Source of the DNA: Propionivibrio sp.
GTDB taxonomy: Bacteria > Pseudomonadota > Gammaproteobacteria > Burkholderiales > Rhodocyclaceae
Direction: 5' to 3'
Assembly (NCBI GenBank): GCA_017990155.1
Contig: JAGNOM010000080.1
Location: forward strand, 1 to 9,408
DNA: 9,408 nt
This document shows, piece after piece, positions 1 to 6,318 of this stretch. The notes under the pieces are model-generated. The model worked only from the letters and a program-made list of their open reading frames with translations, did no database searches and was not told the DNA's origin. Made by a program: the position numbers and the translations under genes. Positions within the stretch are counted from its first letter, which is position 1, and each line of letters opens with the position of its first letter.

Positions 1-1
1 C

Positions 2-457
2 AGCGAATTCGGTGCGGACACCGACTTCGATCAGGCCAGTGCAGGGTTCTTCCTGGCGCGTACTTGGGGACGCGACACGCTGATCGGCGGACTGAATGTG
101 AATGCAACCGTCAACGGCATCGCCCCTGTCCAGAGCCAGAACCGTCTCGGCGGCTTCTTGCGTCTTTCCGGTTTTGAGGAAGGCAGGTTAACCGGGCAGC
201 AAGCTGCCCTGGCGAGGCTGATATACATGCGCCGGATCAACGATATCCAGCAGTTCACGGCCTACGCGGGGGCGAGCGTCGAAGCGGGCAACGTCTGGCA
301 GAAGACTGGTGACATCACTGGAGGGCACAATATTCTGGCTGGCAGTGTCTTTATCGGAGCAGACACGCCGATCGGGCCGCTGTACTTCGCCTACGGGCGC
401 AACGATACCGGGGAAGGGAGTCTGTATCTCTACCTCGGCCCCTTGTTCAGTTTCTAG
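2..457 (+). CDS. Patatin-like phospholipase, C-terminal outer-membrane barrel (partial, 5' end missing)
   Basis: The reading frame is open from the window edge and ends at TAG 455-457, giving about 151 C-terminal residues. The sequence has alternating polar/hydrophobic beta-strands (FLARTWGRDTLIGGLNVNAT, FTAYAGASVEAGNVW, ILAGSVFIGADTPIGPLYFAYG) and ends SLYLYLGPLFSF, with a terminal Phe as in BAM-recognised barrels. The pattern 'GPLYFAYGR...SLYLYLG' is the usual C-terminus of RssA/PlpD-type patatin proteins with an Omp85/D15-like barrel. In that family an N-terminal patatin lipase domain is tethered to or secreted through the barrel. The lipase domain would lie left of the window, so the lipase assignment is inferred from the barrel alone; another Omp85-like surface antigen is possible. 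The mechanosensitive channel gene starts 46 bases downstream on the same strand, so the two may be co-transcribed. Confidence 0.75.
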   Translation, partial: SEFGADTDFDQASAGFFLARTWGRDTLIGGLNVNATVNGIAPVQSQNRLGGFLRLSGFEEGRLTGQQAALARLIYMRRINDIQQFTAYAGASVEAGNVWQKTGDITGGHNILAGSVFIGADTPIGPLYFAYGRNDTGEGSLYLYLGPLFSF

Positions 458-490
458 CAGGTGTAGGCCCTTGCTATCGATCCGGTCACC

Positions 491-497
491 AGGGAGG
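491..497 (+). promoter_or_regulatory. Ribosome binding site of the MscS-type gene
   Basis: AGGGAGG is a near-consensus Shine-Dalgarno sequence six bases before ATG 504. It decides that start over the longer in-frame extension that would overlap the preceding gene. Confidence 0.8.
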
Positions 498-503
498 TAT
501 GCA

Positions 504-2183
504 ATGACAAGCGCGAGATCGTCAAGGTGGATGCTGTTCAAGTGGCTGAAGTGGTGCGTGCTGCTGCTTTGCACCTCGGCAGCGGTGGCCGCGGCAACGC
601 CTCTCGAAAAGGGCGCTCAGGAATACCTCACGGAAGAAATGAGCGCGCCGGTCATCGTGGACGGCACCGTTCTCTTCCGGGTTCGCGGCACGTCCGCCTA
701 TCCCGCCGACAAGCGTGCCGCCATCGTTGCGCAACGGATCGTCTCGTTGGCAGCCGACCCTGGCTTCAACCGTGAACAATTGCGTGTTGACAACGCACAA
801 CCCGACGTCGCGGTGGTGATGGCAGGCAATGCGTTGTTGATGGCGGTGTATGACGCCGATGCGCGCCTGGAGGGCGTCACGCCGCATATCCTGGCCGCAT
901 CGATCGGCATTCGGGTCGGCGAGGCGGTTGACGCCTGGCGGCTCGACCGAGCCCCCGCGACTCTGGGGCGTAACGCGCTATTCGCTGCCGGCGCAACCGT
1001 AGCCTTCGGTCTGGCCCTGTGGATCAGTCTGTTACTTTTCCGACGCACGCGCCGACTCAAAGCAGGGCGCCTCGGCAAGAAGGTTCAGGACGTCAATGTG
1101 CTTGGATTCAAGATTTTCGGCGCCCAGCAACTCTGGGGCTTTCTGGGCGGAGCGCTGAAGCTGGCATGGATAGTATCGATTTTTGTAGCGGCTTATCTTT
1201 ACCTGAGCAGCGTTCTGATGATGTTCCCTTGGACGCGCGGCTTCGCAAGCAATCTGATCGCGCGGCTCGTCGATCCATTGCGTACTATCGGCCACGGCCT
1301 TATCGAGGCCTTGCCGAACGTGGTATTTCTCATTGCCCTGTATTTCCTCACCCGCTATGCGCTGAAACTGATCCGGCTCTTTTTCGAAAACATTGCCGAA
1401 GGCAAGGTGGCCTTGTCCGATTTCGAGCAGGACTGGGCCATACCCACCTACCGTCTGGTCAAGATACTGGTCGTCGCATTCGCCGTCGTCGTGGCGTACC
1501 CGTACATCCCGGGTTCGAGTTCGGAGGCCTTCAAAGGCGTGTCGCTGTTCATCGGCGTCATCTTCTCACTGGGCTCGTCGTCAGTGATCAGCAACATGAT
1601 CGCCGGGTATACGATGATCTATAGGCGGGTTTTCAAGGTCGGCGACCGGGTCCGCATCGGAGAATTCCTTGGCGATGTGGATCAGGTGCGGATGCTGGTG
1701 ACCTACTTGCGTACTGTCAAAAATGAGATCGTGGCTATCCCGAACTCGACGATCATCAACGGTGAAGTCGTAAACTACAGTTCCTTGGCACGCAAAACTG
1801 GCCTGATCCTGCATACTACAGTGGGAATCGGTTATGAGACACCGTGGCGCCAGGTCGAAGCGATGCTGATTGAGGCGGCCGCGCGCACCCCGGGCCTGTT
1901 GCGAGAACCGCCCCCCTTTGTGCTGCACAAGACGCTGGGAGACTTCTGTGTCGCCTACGAGGTCAACGCGTTCTGCAACGATTCCCATGCCATGGACTTG
2001 CTCTACACCGAACTGCACCGCAACGTACTCGATCTGTTCAATGAGTACGGAGTCCAGATCATGACGCCGGCCTACGAGGGAGATCCGGAGCAGCCCAAGG
2101 TGGTCCCCCGCGAGCAGTGGTATGCCGCCCCGGCTCGACCGCCACAAAGCCAGGACATCAACCACACAACAGCGCTTCCGTGA
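504..2183 (+). CDS. MscS-family mechanosensitive ion channel with periplasmic N-terminal domain
   Basis: The 559-residue product is predicted to be an inner-membrane channel that opens under membrane tension and releases solutes on osmotic downshock. ATG 504 is chosen because AGGGAGG (491-497) lies 6 bases upstream; the frame stays open leftwards to 309, but that would overlap the barrel gene. Residues about 10-31 look like a signal peptide (cleavage near AVAA/ATP), followed by a soluble, probably periplasmic stretch to about 155. Membrane segments lie near 160-178, 215-240, 270-290 and 316-335. The pore helix is about 345-375, with the Gly/Ala/Ser-rich run FSLGSSSVISNMIAGYTMIY. The MscS beta-domain follows: GDRVRIGEFLGDV at 380-392, then the IPNSTIINGEVVNYS signature at 412-426 and the alpha/beta C-terminal cage domain to about 525. 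The signatures make the family assignment secure. Conductance, gating and any specific subfamily cannot be read from the sequence. Confidence 0.93.
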   Translation: MTSARSSRWMLFKWLKWCVLLLCTSAAVAAATPLEKGAQEYLTEEMSAPVIVDGTVLFRVRGTSAYPADKRAAIVAQRIVSLAADPGFNREQLRVDNAQPDVAVVMAGNALLMAVYDADARLEGVTPHILAASIGIRVGEAVDAWRLDRAPATLGRNALFAAGATVAFGLALWISLLLFRRTRRLKAGRLGKKVQDVNVLGFKIFGAQQLWGFLGGALKLAWIVSIFVAAYLYLSSVLMMFPWTRGFASNLIARLVDPLRTIGHGLIEALPNVVFLIALYFLTRYALKLIRLFFENIAEGKVALSDFEQDWAIPTYRLVKILVVAFAVVVAYPYIPGSSSEAFKGVSLFIGVIFSLGSSSVISNMIAGYTMIYRRVFKVGDRVRIGEFLGDVDQVRMLVTYLRTVKNEIVAIPNSTIINGEVVNYSSLARKTGLILHTTVGIGYETPWRQVEAMLIEAAARTPGLLREPPPFVLHKTLGDFCVAYEVNAFCNDSHAMDLLYTELHRNVLDLFNEYGVQIMTPAYEGDPEQPKVVPREQWYAAPARPPQSQDINHTTALP

Positions 2184-2448
2184 GAGGGTTTCGGGAAGAG
2201 CCGAACAAGCTGCTACAGATTTTGGCGGTTCAGGCAATTTGATACGCAATCGTGAATCAGCTCGATTTGTCATTGGACAAGTGGCCGTTTTGGGGCCGGC
2301 AGGCGGGGAATTTTCCCGTATCCGGCTCATGCCGGACGTACCTTTCCTGTCAGAGGTCGCCCCCCATTTGTTGATATCGAGCATCACCAACATGGGGAAG
2401 ACCGCCGCACGCAATTTCTCTTTGCTGCGCAAAAGATTGCCGGAATCC
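2184..2448. other. Convergent intergenic region, no gene recognised
   Basis: This 265-base stretch lies between the 3' ends of two convergent genes. Open frames cross it on both strands, but they run into the flanking genes in the wrong frames and show no recognised domain. It contains a nested imperfect inverted repeat at 2295-2326: outer arms GCCGG/CCGGC, inner arms GGGA/TCCC around ATTT. No run of T follows on either side, so it is not a classical intrinsic terminator. The base composition is lower in GC than in the neighbouring genes. It could include a dispersed intergenic repeat, but that cannot be tested from one window. Confidence 0.4.
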
Positions 2449-3693
2449 CTACCCCAACGCCTGTTCGAAATCGGCAATCAGGTCAGCAACGCTCTCAAGG
2501 CCAATCGAGACACGGATCAATCCCTCGGCAATGCCCATCGCAGCCCTCGTCTCCGGGCCCGCTTCCCAGAAAATGGTCGGAGCCACCGGAATAATCAGTG
2601 TGCGCGTATCACCCAACCCAGTCGCCTTGATCGGCAGCGAAAGTCGATTGAGCACTTCGATCATCGATGACGGATCCAGCAGTTCAAAACTGAGCAGCCA
2701 GGAACCGGCCGCAAACAGTTCGCTGGCGCGCTCGTACTGTGCGTGCGAAGGCAGGAAAGGATAGTAAACCGCGCCGATGCGCGGGTGCTGCTCGAGCCAG
2801 CTTGCCAGACGGAGCGCCGTGTCACTGCACTGCTTGATGCGAAGGCTCAGGGTTTCGCTGCCGATGCTGATGCGATGCGCCTGATCCGACGAAAGCGCGG
2901 CGCCCATGTCACGCAGCCCCTTCTTGCGAATCTGGACCAGGCCCCATCCCTGCGACGGCCCACTTCGATAGGATGAAACGATGTTCGGATAGCCCGACCA
3001 ATCGAACATCCCGGTATCGGTCACCGCGCCACCCAGTGCCTCGCCATGCCCCGCGATGGTCTTCGTCAGCGAATTGATGACCAGGCCAGCGCCGACAGTT
3101 TTTGGTCTGAAGAGCGCCGGCGAAGTCACCGTGTTATCGACCACGTAGAGAATTCCTCGCTCGCGGCACAACGCTCCGATGGCTGCCAGATCGGCCACCT
3201 GCGTCCGGGGATTGGCGATCGTCTCGACGAAGACCATGCGCGTATTGGGCCGTATCGCGGCGGAGACCGCTTCAACCGAGCACGCATCGACCTTATCGAC
3301 CGAAATGTCGAGCCCACCCATCGTTCCGAAAAGGCTGTTCGTATTGCCAAAGACATAGCGGCTGGCGACCACGTGGTCACCGGCGCGCAGCAGCGTCAGG
3401 AAAGTCGCGGTGATGGCGCCCATACCCGTGGCAAAACAGATCGTTCCCACCCCATCTTCCAGCTCGGTGAGTTTTGCCTCCAGCGCTGCGGTCGTTGGCG
3501 TGCCCTGACGGGCATACTGATAGCTCCCCTTGAGCGTGCCCTGAAAGCCGCCAATCAGGTCTTCGACGCGATCAAAGCCGTATTGCACCGAGGTATGGAT
3601 CGGCTTGTGAATACCCCCATGTTCGACGCCGAATCGGCGATCCGAATGGACGTTACGGGTGGCGAGCGCCGTCATATCGAGTTCTTTTTTCAT
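2449..3693 (-). CDS. Cystathionine gamma-synthase family PLP-dependent enzyme
   Basis: This is a cytosolic fold-type I PLP enzyme of the Cys/Met metabolism (trans-sulfuration) family, 414 residues from the ATG at 3693. An upstream in-frame ATG at 3738 would give 429. Neither has a strong Shine-Dalgarno sequence; GAGAG precedes 3738, while alignment with remembered homologues favours the shorter form, whose N-terminus runs into LATRNVHSD. Numbered from the longer start, the features are: Tyr75/Arg77 in YQYARQG (phosphate contact across the dimer), CFATGMGAI 101-109, Asp201 in VVDN (pyridine nitrogen), Lys226 in INSLTK (Schiff base) and Arg409 in LIRVSIGLE (substrate carboxylate). The features expected of an active enzyme are all present. 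Family members do gamma-synthase, gamma-lyase or O-acyl-homoserine sulfhydrylase chemistry, and the sequence alone does not say which. The motif GDTRTLIIPVAPT replaces the GGVESL-type segment of classical MetB, so I avoid calling it metB. No linked methionine or cysteine genes are visible. Confidence 0.9.
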   Translation of the reverse strand: MKKELDMTALATRNVHSDRRFGVEHGGIHKPIHTSVQYGFDRVEDLIGGFQGTLKGSYQYARQGTPTTAALEAKLTELEDGVGTICFATGMGAITATFLTLLRAGDHVVASRYVFGNTNSLFGTMGGLDISVDKVDACSVEAVSAAIRPNTRMVFVETIANPRTQVADLAAIGALCRERGILYVVDNTVTSPALFRPKTVGAGLVINSLTKTIAGHGEALGGAVTDTGMFDWSGYPNIVSSYRSGPSQGWGLVQIRKKGLRDMGAALSSDQAHRISIGSETLSLRIKQCSDTALRLASWLEQHPRIGAVYYPFLPSHAQYERASELFAAGSWLLSFELLDPSSMIEVLNRLSLPIKATGLGDTRTLIIPVAPTIFWEAGPETRAAMGIAEGLIRVSIGLESVADLIADFEQALG

Positions 3694-3738
3694 GGTGTTC
3701 TGGTGATTCGGTCCAAGGATTGAGGTTCCGGCATCCAT

Positions 3739-4146
3739 TGCTCTCGATCATTCACGAGGAACGGAGACGCCGGCTTCTGACATTTTGCCTGCAACTTGCG
3801 TTCGGCGCAGCTTTACACCGAAGGCGAAGATAACGATCGCCGCGATTGCAAGGGCATCGCCGTCGTCGGTGCTGGCCGCATCGGCTACGCCCTCGCCCTG
3901 AACGCCACTGTGCTGCCTTCCGCCAAACTCGAGTAGGTCGTCGACGCCGATTCACTGCGTCGGCGACTTCACGTCTTTCAAAGACCCGCGCGTGCCGCTC
4001 GCGTCGTATCGCCGCTACCGTAATCGGCGTTATCATTCGCGGCGCTGCACCGTACCCGACATCGACAACCCTGATCTGGCTTCAGAAAGGTTTGCTGCCG
4101 AAATGCGGTAAAACCGGTTGGTTTTTGTTGAACAGGAATTTGTCGC
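3739..4146. other. Divergent intergenic region, mostly non-coding
   Basis: About 400 bases lie between the divergent cystathionine-gamma-synthase-family gene and the EamA-type gene, so promoters for both should be here; I could not pick convincing -35/-10 pairs for either. Apart from the oxidoreductase relic, there is a short inverted repeat at 4110-4125 (AAAACC-GGTT-GGTTTT, containing the palindrome AACCGGTT). It lies about 20 bases before the transporter start and could be an operator or chance. Nothing else is recognised. Confidence 0.5.
3853..4020 (+). pseudogene. Decayed N-terminal fragment of a Gfo/Idh/MocA-type oxidoreductase
   Basis: From 3853 the plus strand reads GIAVVGAGRIGYALALNA..., a glycine-rich dinucleotide-binding turn, then LPSAKLE and an in-frame TAG at 3934-3936. 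Past that stop the same frame gives VVDADS (3937-3954), where the second Rossmann strand should be. The distance from GAGRIG is 23 codons, against 22 in the intact iolG at 5189. Shifting by one frame gives DFTSFKDPRV (3965-3994), like the 'DF..LL.DP.V' segment of this family. Shifting back gives VVSPLP (about 4000-4017), where the next strand would fall. About 40 bases seem to be missing between the second and third blocks. Third-position GC is high in the first block, as in real genes here. Bases 3859-3885 match the iolG start (5204-5230) at 24 of 27 positions. There is no start codon, and a stop and frameshifts interrupt it. It could be an unrelated coincidence of GC-rich sequence. Confidence 0.5.
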
Positions 4147-5031
4147 GTGAACCGTACTGAGATCGCCCACCCGTCCCTCAAAGCCGATGCGCTGCTGGTG
4201 TTGGTCACCCTGTTAGCCGCACTGGGCTGGCTGTTTTCCTACCATTCTCTCAAGGGGCTTCCGCCACTGCTGTTCATTGGCATCCGCTTCCTGTGTGGCG
4301 GACTGATCCTCGGCGCCTTTGGACTCGGAGAAGTGAAGGCCGTGCGCGCCAATCCGGCGGACCTTCGGCTGTGCATAAAAACGGGCCTGGTGCTTTCGCT
4401 GGCGATGATGTGCTGGATCACCGGCCTGCGACTAACCACGGCAATGGGACCCGGCGCCTTCATCAGCAGCCTTGGTGTGATCATCGCGCCGATCATGGCC
4501 GGCGTCCTTTTCCACGCCCGCATCGCTCGTTCTACATGGGTTGCTGCGCTGGTGGCCACGGTCGGGATGGCCTGTCTCGCGTTGCAGCCAGGCATGACGG
4601 TGCATGCCGCCGATCTATTCTTTCTCGCCAGTGCGCTCGCTTTCTCGATCCAGTTCAATCTGAACTCAAGGTTTGCGGGGAAAATTCCGGTCCTGCCGCT
4701 GACCGCCATTCAACTGAGCGTCGTCGGTGTCGTATCACTCGCAACTTCAAGCATTCTTGAGGAATGGCCGAGTCACGTTTCCGTCGAGACCGTGCTGTGG
4801 GTCGGCACGAGCATCCTGATCGCCACCTGCCTGCGCTTCTACCTGCAGGTTAGCGGCCAAGGTCGCACACCGCTCAGCCACGCGGCGTTCATCATGACGC
4901 TCGAACCGGTATGGACGGCGCTACTCGCCCTGATCTGGCTCGGCGAACGGATGCGTCCGTTGCAGGTGTTGGGCGGTGCGCTGATTATTTGCGCACTGGT
5001 CATCAGTCGCTGGCGTTCGATCTCTCGCTGA
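4147..5031 (+). CDS. EamA/DMT-superfamily transporter (RhaT/YdcZ-like drug/metabolite family)
   Basis: This 294-residue, very hydrophobic protein has about ten predicted membrane helices in two repeats of five, the standard length and layout for EamA permeases of the inner membrane. The GTG start at 4147 is supported by AGGAA (4134-4138), eight bases upstream. The first repeat opens with LLVLVTLLAALGWLFSYHSLKGLPPLLFIGIRFL, matching the family's 'W..........P..........R' pattern with Arg in the second helix. The second repeat ends with LSHAAFIMTLEPVWTALLALIWLGERMRPLQVLGGALIICALVISRW, matching the 'EPV.a.l.......E.....q..G..li' signature. The substrate cannot be predicted; known relatives export amino acids or other small metabolites. 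It lies 157 bases before iolG on the same strand, but an apparent separate promoter/operator sits between them, so a role in inositol use is only a possibility. Confidence 0.9.
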   Translation: MNRTEIAHPSLKADALLVLVTLLAALGWLFSYHSLKGLPPLLFIGIRFLCGGLILGAFGLGEVKAVRANPADLRLCIKTGLVLSLAMMCWITGLRLTTAMGPGAFISSLGVIIAPIMAGVLFHARIARSTWVAALVATVGMACLALQPGMTVHAADLFFLASALAFSIQFNLNSRFAGKIPVLPLTAIQLSVVGVVSLATSSILEEWPSHVSVETVLWVGTSILIATCLRFYLQVSGQGRTPLSHAAFIMTLEPVWTALLALIWLGERMRPLQVLGGALIICALVISRWRSISR

Positions 5032-5060
5032 AAAGAACTATTTTTCGTTTGAACATACCG

Positions 5061-5078
5061 ATAGAATTTGATTTCTAT
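5061..5078. promoter_or_regulatory. Palindromic candidate operator upstream of iolG
   Basis: Perfect six-base arms ATAGAA and TTCTAT flank TTTGAT, giving the core GAA-N6-TTC. It lies 110 bases before the iolG start, in an AT-rich patch that stands out from the GC-rich surroundings. From memory, the RpiR-type inositol repressor IolR of rhizobia recognises a palindrome of the form GGAA-N6-TTCC, which has the same core and spacing. An RpiR-family gene lies just downstream of iolG. The site overlaps the -35 area of the only plausible promoter here, as expected of a repressor operator. I saw no second copy before the rpiR or iolC genes. Confidence 0.5.
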
Positions 5079-5100
5079 TTGAGGCAATTCGTCCTAGAAT
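5072..5100 (+). promoter_or_regulatory. Possible sigma70-type promoter of iolG
   Basis: TAGAAT (5095-5100) is a good -10 element (5 of 6). Seventeen bases upstream the best -35 is TTTCTA (5072-5077), which matches only 3 of 6. The weak -35 falls inside the palindrome, so a protein bound there would block or alter polymerase access. The predicted leader to iolG would be about 80 bases. Confidence 0.3.
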
Positions 5101-5175
5101 GTCTCCGAGGCGAAGGCGCGTTCTGCAACCACCCGCGCCCATCAAAAATCGGATTCACCTACTCATACTATTCAC

Positions 5176-5181
5176 GAGGAG
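5176..5181 (+). promoter_or_regulatory. Ribosome binding site of iolG
   Basis: GAGGAG lies seven bases before ATG 5189. This fixes the start there rather than at an in-frame ATG at 5099, which would add a basic 30-residue tail ahead of the Rossmann fold. Confidence 0.8.
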
Positions 5182-5188
5182 ACAGATC

Positions 5189-6184
5189 ATGGCTATCAGT
5201 TTGGCAGTCATCGGCGCTGGCCGCATCGGCCAGATTCATGCAACGAACGCGGCGCGCAATCCCGGCGTGACGCTGGCGGGCGTCGCGGACGCAATTCCGG
5301 AACCGGCCGCCAAGCTCGCGGCCGCGCTCGGGACAAAAGTCGTCACGGTCGAAGAGATCTTTACCGACCGTAGCGTCGACGCCGTACTCATCGGTTCGTC
5401 GACCGACACCCACGCCGACCTCATCCAGCGCGCCGCGGCTGCCGGCAAGCATATCTTCTGCGAGAAGCCGGTCGACCTCGAACTCAGCCGGGCGCGCGAA
5501 TGCGAGAAGGTCGTCAACGCCTCCGGAAAAGCCTGTCTGATCGGCTTCCAGCGCCGCTTCGATCCGACCTTCGCCGCGCTCAAGGCGCGTCTGGAAAAGG
5601 GCGAAATCGGCGAGCTGGAAGCGCTGTCGGTCATCAGTCGCGATCCGGGTGCGCCTCCGGTCGAATACCTGCAGCGTTCGGGCGGCATCTTCAAGGACAT
5701 GCTGATTCACGACTTCGACATCTTCCGCTGGATCTTCGGCGAAGAAGCGGAAACCGTGTATGCCACCGCCAGCGCCCTCACCGATCCGGCCATCGCCACG
5801 CTGGCCAACGATGCCGATACGACGGCAGTCACCCTCCGCACCGTCAGCGGCAAACTGGCGCAGATTCATACGTCGCGTCGCGCCGCCTACGGCTACGATC
5901 AACGCTTCGAGGTGCTCGGTTCGAAGGGCATGCTGCAAGCCGGCAACCATCGCCCGACCGAGGTCGTGGCCTCCGGCCCCGACGTCGTTTCGGTCGACAA
6001 GCCGGAGCACTTCTTCCTGCAGCGCTACGAAAGGGCGTATCGCAACGAGCTTGATCACTTCGTCGCAGTGCTCGCCGGTCAGGAAAAACTGCGCGTCAGC
6101 ATTGAGGACGGCGTCAAGGCACTGGAACTCGCCGACGCTGCAACAACGTCCTGGCGCGAAAACCGCATCGTTCGTCTGCGCTAG
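5189..6184 (+). CDS. iolG: Inositol 2-dehydrogenase-like Gfo/Idh/MocA oxidoreductase
   Basis: The 331-residue cytosolic enzyme is predicted to oxidise myo-inositol (or scyllo/chiro isomers) to the inosose with NAD+, the first step of inositol breakdown. The N-terminal Rossmann domain has AVIGAGRIGQIHA at residues 6-18 and an acidic residue after the second strand (VADA, 32-35), which favours NAD over NADP. CEKPVDL (91-97) supplies the family lysine, Lys93. The C-terminal alpha/beta domain has GGIFKDMLIHDFD, with Asp170 and His174 at the spacing of the Lys/Asp/His triad known for Bacillus IolG. Length and motifs are normal and nothing is missing. The same-strand rpiR regulator and IolC fusion support the inositol role. 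Specificity within the family still rests on context, since relatives act on other sugars and polyols. Confidence 0.85.
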   Translation: MAISLAVIGAGRIGQIHATNAARNPGVTLAGVADAIPEPAAKLAAALGTKVVTVEEIFTDRSVDAVLIGSSTDTHADLIQRAAAAGKHIFCEKPVDLELSRARECEKVVNASGKACLIGFQRRFDPTFAALKARLEKGEIGELEALSVISRDPGAPPVEYLQRSGGIFKDMLIHDFDIFRWIFGEEAETVYATASALTDPAIATLANDADTTAVTLRTVSGKLAQIHTSRRAAYGYDQRFEVLGSKGMLQAGNHRPTEVVASGPDVVSVDKPEHFFLQRYERAYRNELDHFVAVLAGQEKLRVSIEDGVKALELADAATTSWRENRIVRLR

Positions 6185-6196
6185 TCGACGCACGCC

Positions 6197-6229
6197 GCCG
6201 ATGGTGCCCCGGAGCGGGATGCCGTCGGC
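6197..6229 (+). terminator. Strong hairpin after iolG (attenuator, terminator or mRNA-stabilising structure)
   Basis: The hairpin begins 13 bases after the iolG stop. GCCGATGG (6197-6204) pairs with CCGTCGGC (6222-6229), and CCCG (6208-6211) pairs with CGGG (6215-6218) around a GAG triloop. Between these lie two G-U pairs and one C/A mismatch. The three G-U wobbles form only in the plus-strand RNA and would be A/C mismatches in a minus-strand transcript, so the structure belongs to the iolG mRNA. No T-run follows, so it is not a textbook intrinsic terminator. It may protect the iolG 3' end or reduce read-through to rpiR. Confidence 0.5.
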
Positions 6230-6318
6230 CACTCGGTTGATTTCCGGCGAGGGCGATTCAGAAGGAATGCTGAGCTACAATCGCTGCACAACACTATCCA
6301 CGACGGGTATCAACCAAC

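Noticed and set aside
309..503. N-terminal extension of the MscS-type gene by 65 codons
   Set aside because: It overlaps the end of the barrel gene, reads as low-complexity Arg/Ser-rich sequence, and a strong ribosome site marks ATG 504.
2295..2326. Terminator between the convergent genes
   Set aside because: The stem is imperfect and no U-tract follows on either strand.
3046..3723. Long plus-strand open frame opposite the cystathionine-gamma-synthase gene
   Set aside because: It is an antisense shadow of a gene with complete catalytic motifs and has no recognisable domain.
3750..3760. ATTCACGAGGA, repeated exactly at 5170-5180 before iolG
   Set aside because: It was tempting as a relic of the iolG leader, but 11-base matches are expected by chance several times in a window of this size, and the following bases do not align.
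3752..3880. Minus-strand reading with a membrane-helix-like stretch (ALAIAAIVIFAFGVKLRR)
   Set aside because: It has no upstream start, the frame is soon closed by a stop, and third-position composition is weak. The opposite strand explains the same bases better as a dehydrogenase relic.
4110..4125. AAAACC-GGTT-GGTTTT as terminator or operator before the EamA gene
   Set aside because: The stem has only two G-C pairs and there is no neighbouring regulator to connect it with; it is noted only within the intergenic entry.
5099..5188. Upstream ATG adding 30 residues to iolG
   Set aside because: The extra residues are basic and not part of the family fold. The ATG lies at the likely -10 box, and GAGGAG before 5189 fixes the start.
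6256..6268. ATTC-N5-GAAT palindrome as a second regulator site before rpiR
   Set aside because: The half-sites are short and in the opposite arrangement and spacing to the iolG palindrome, so chance is likely.
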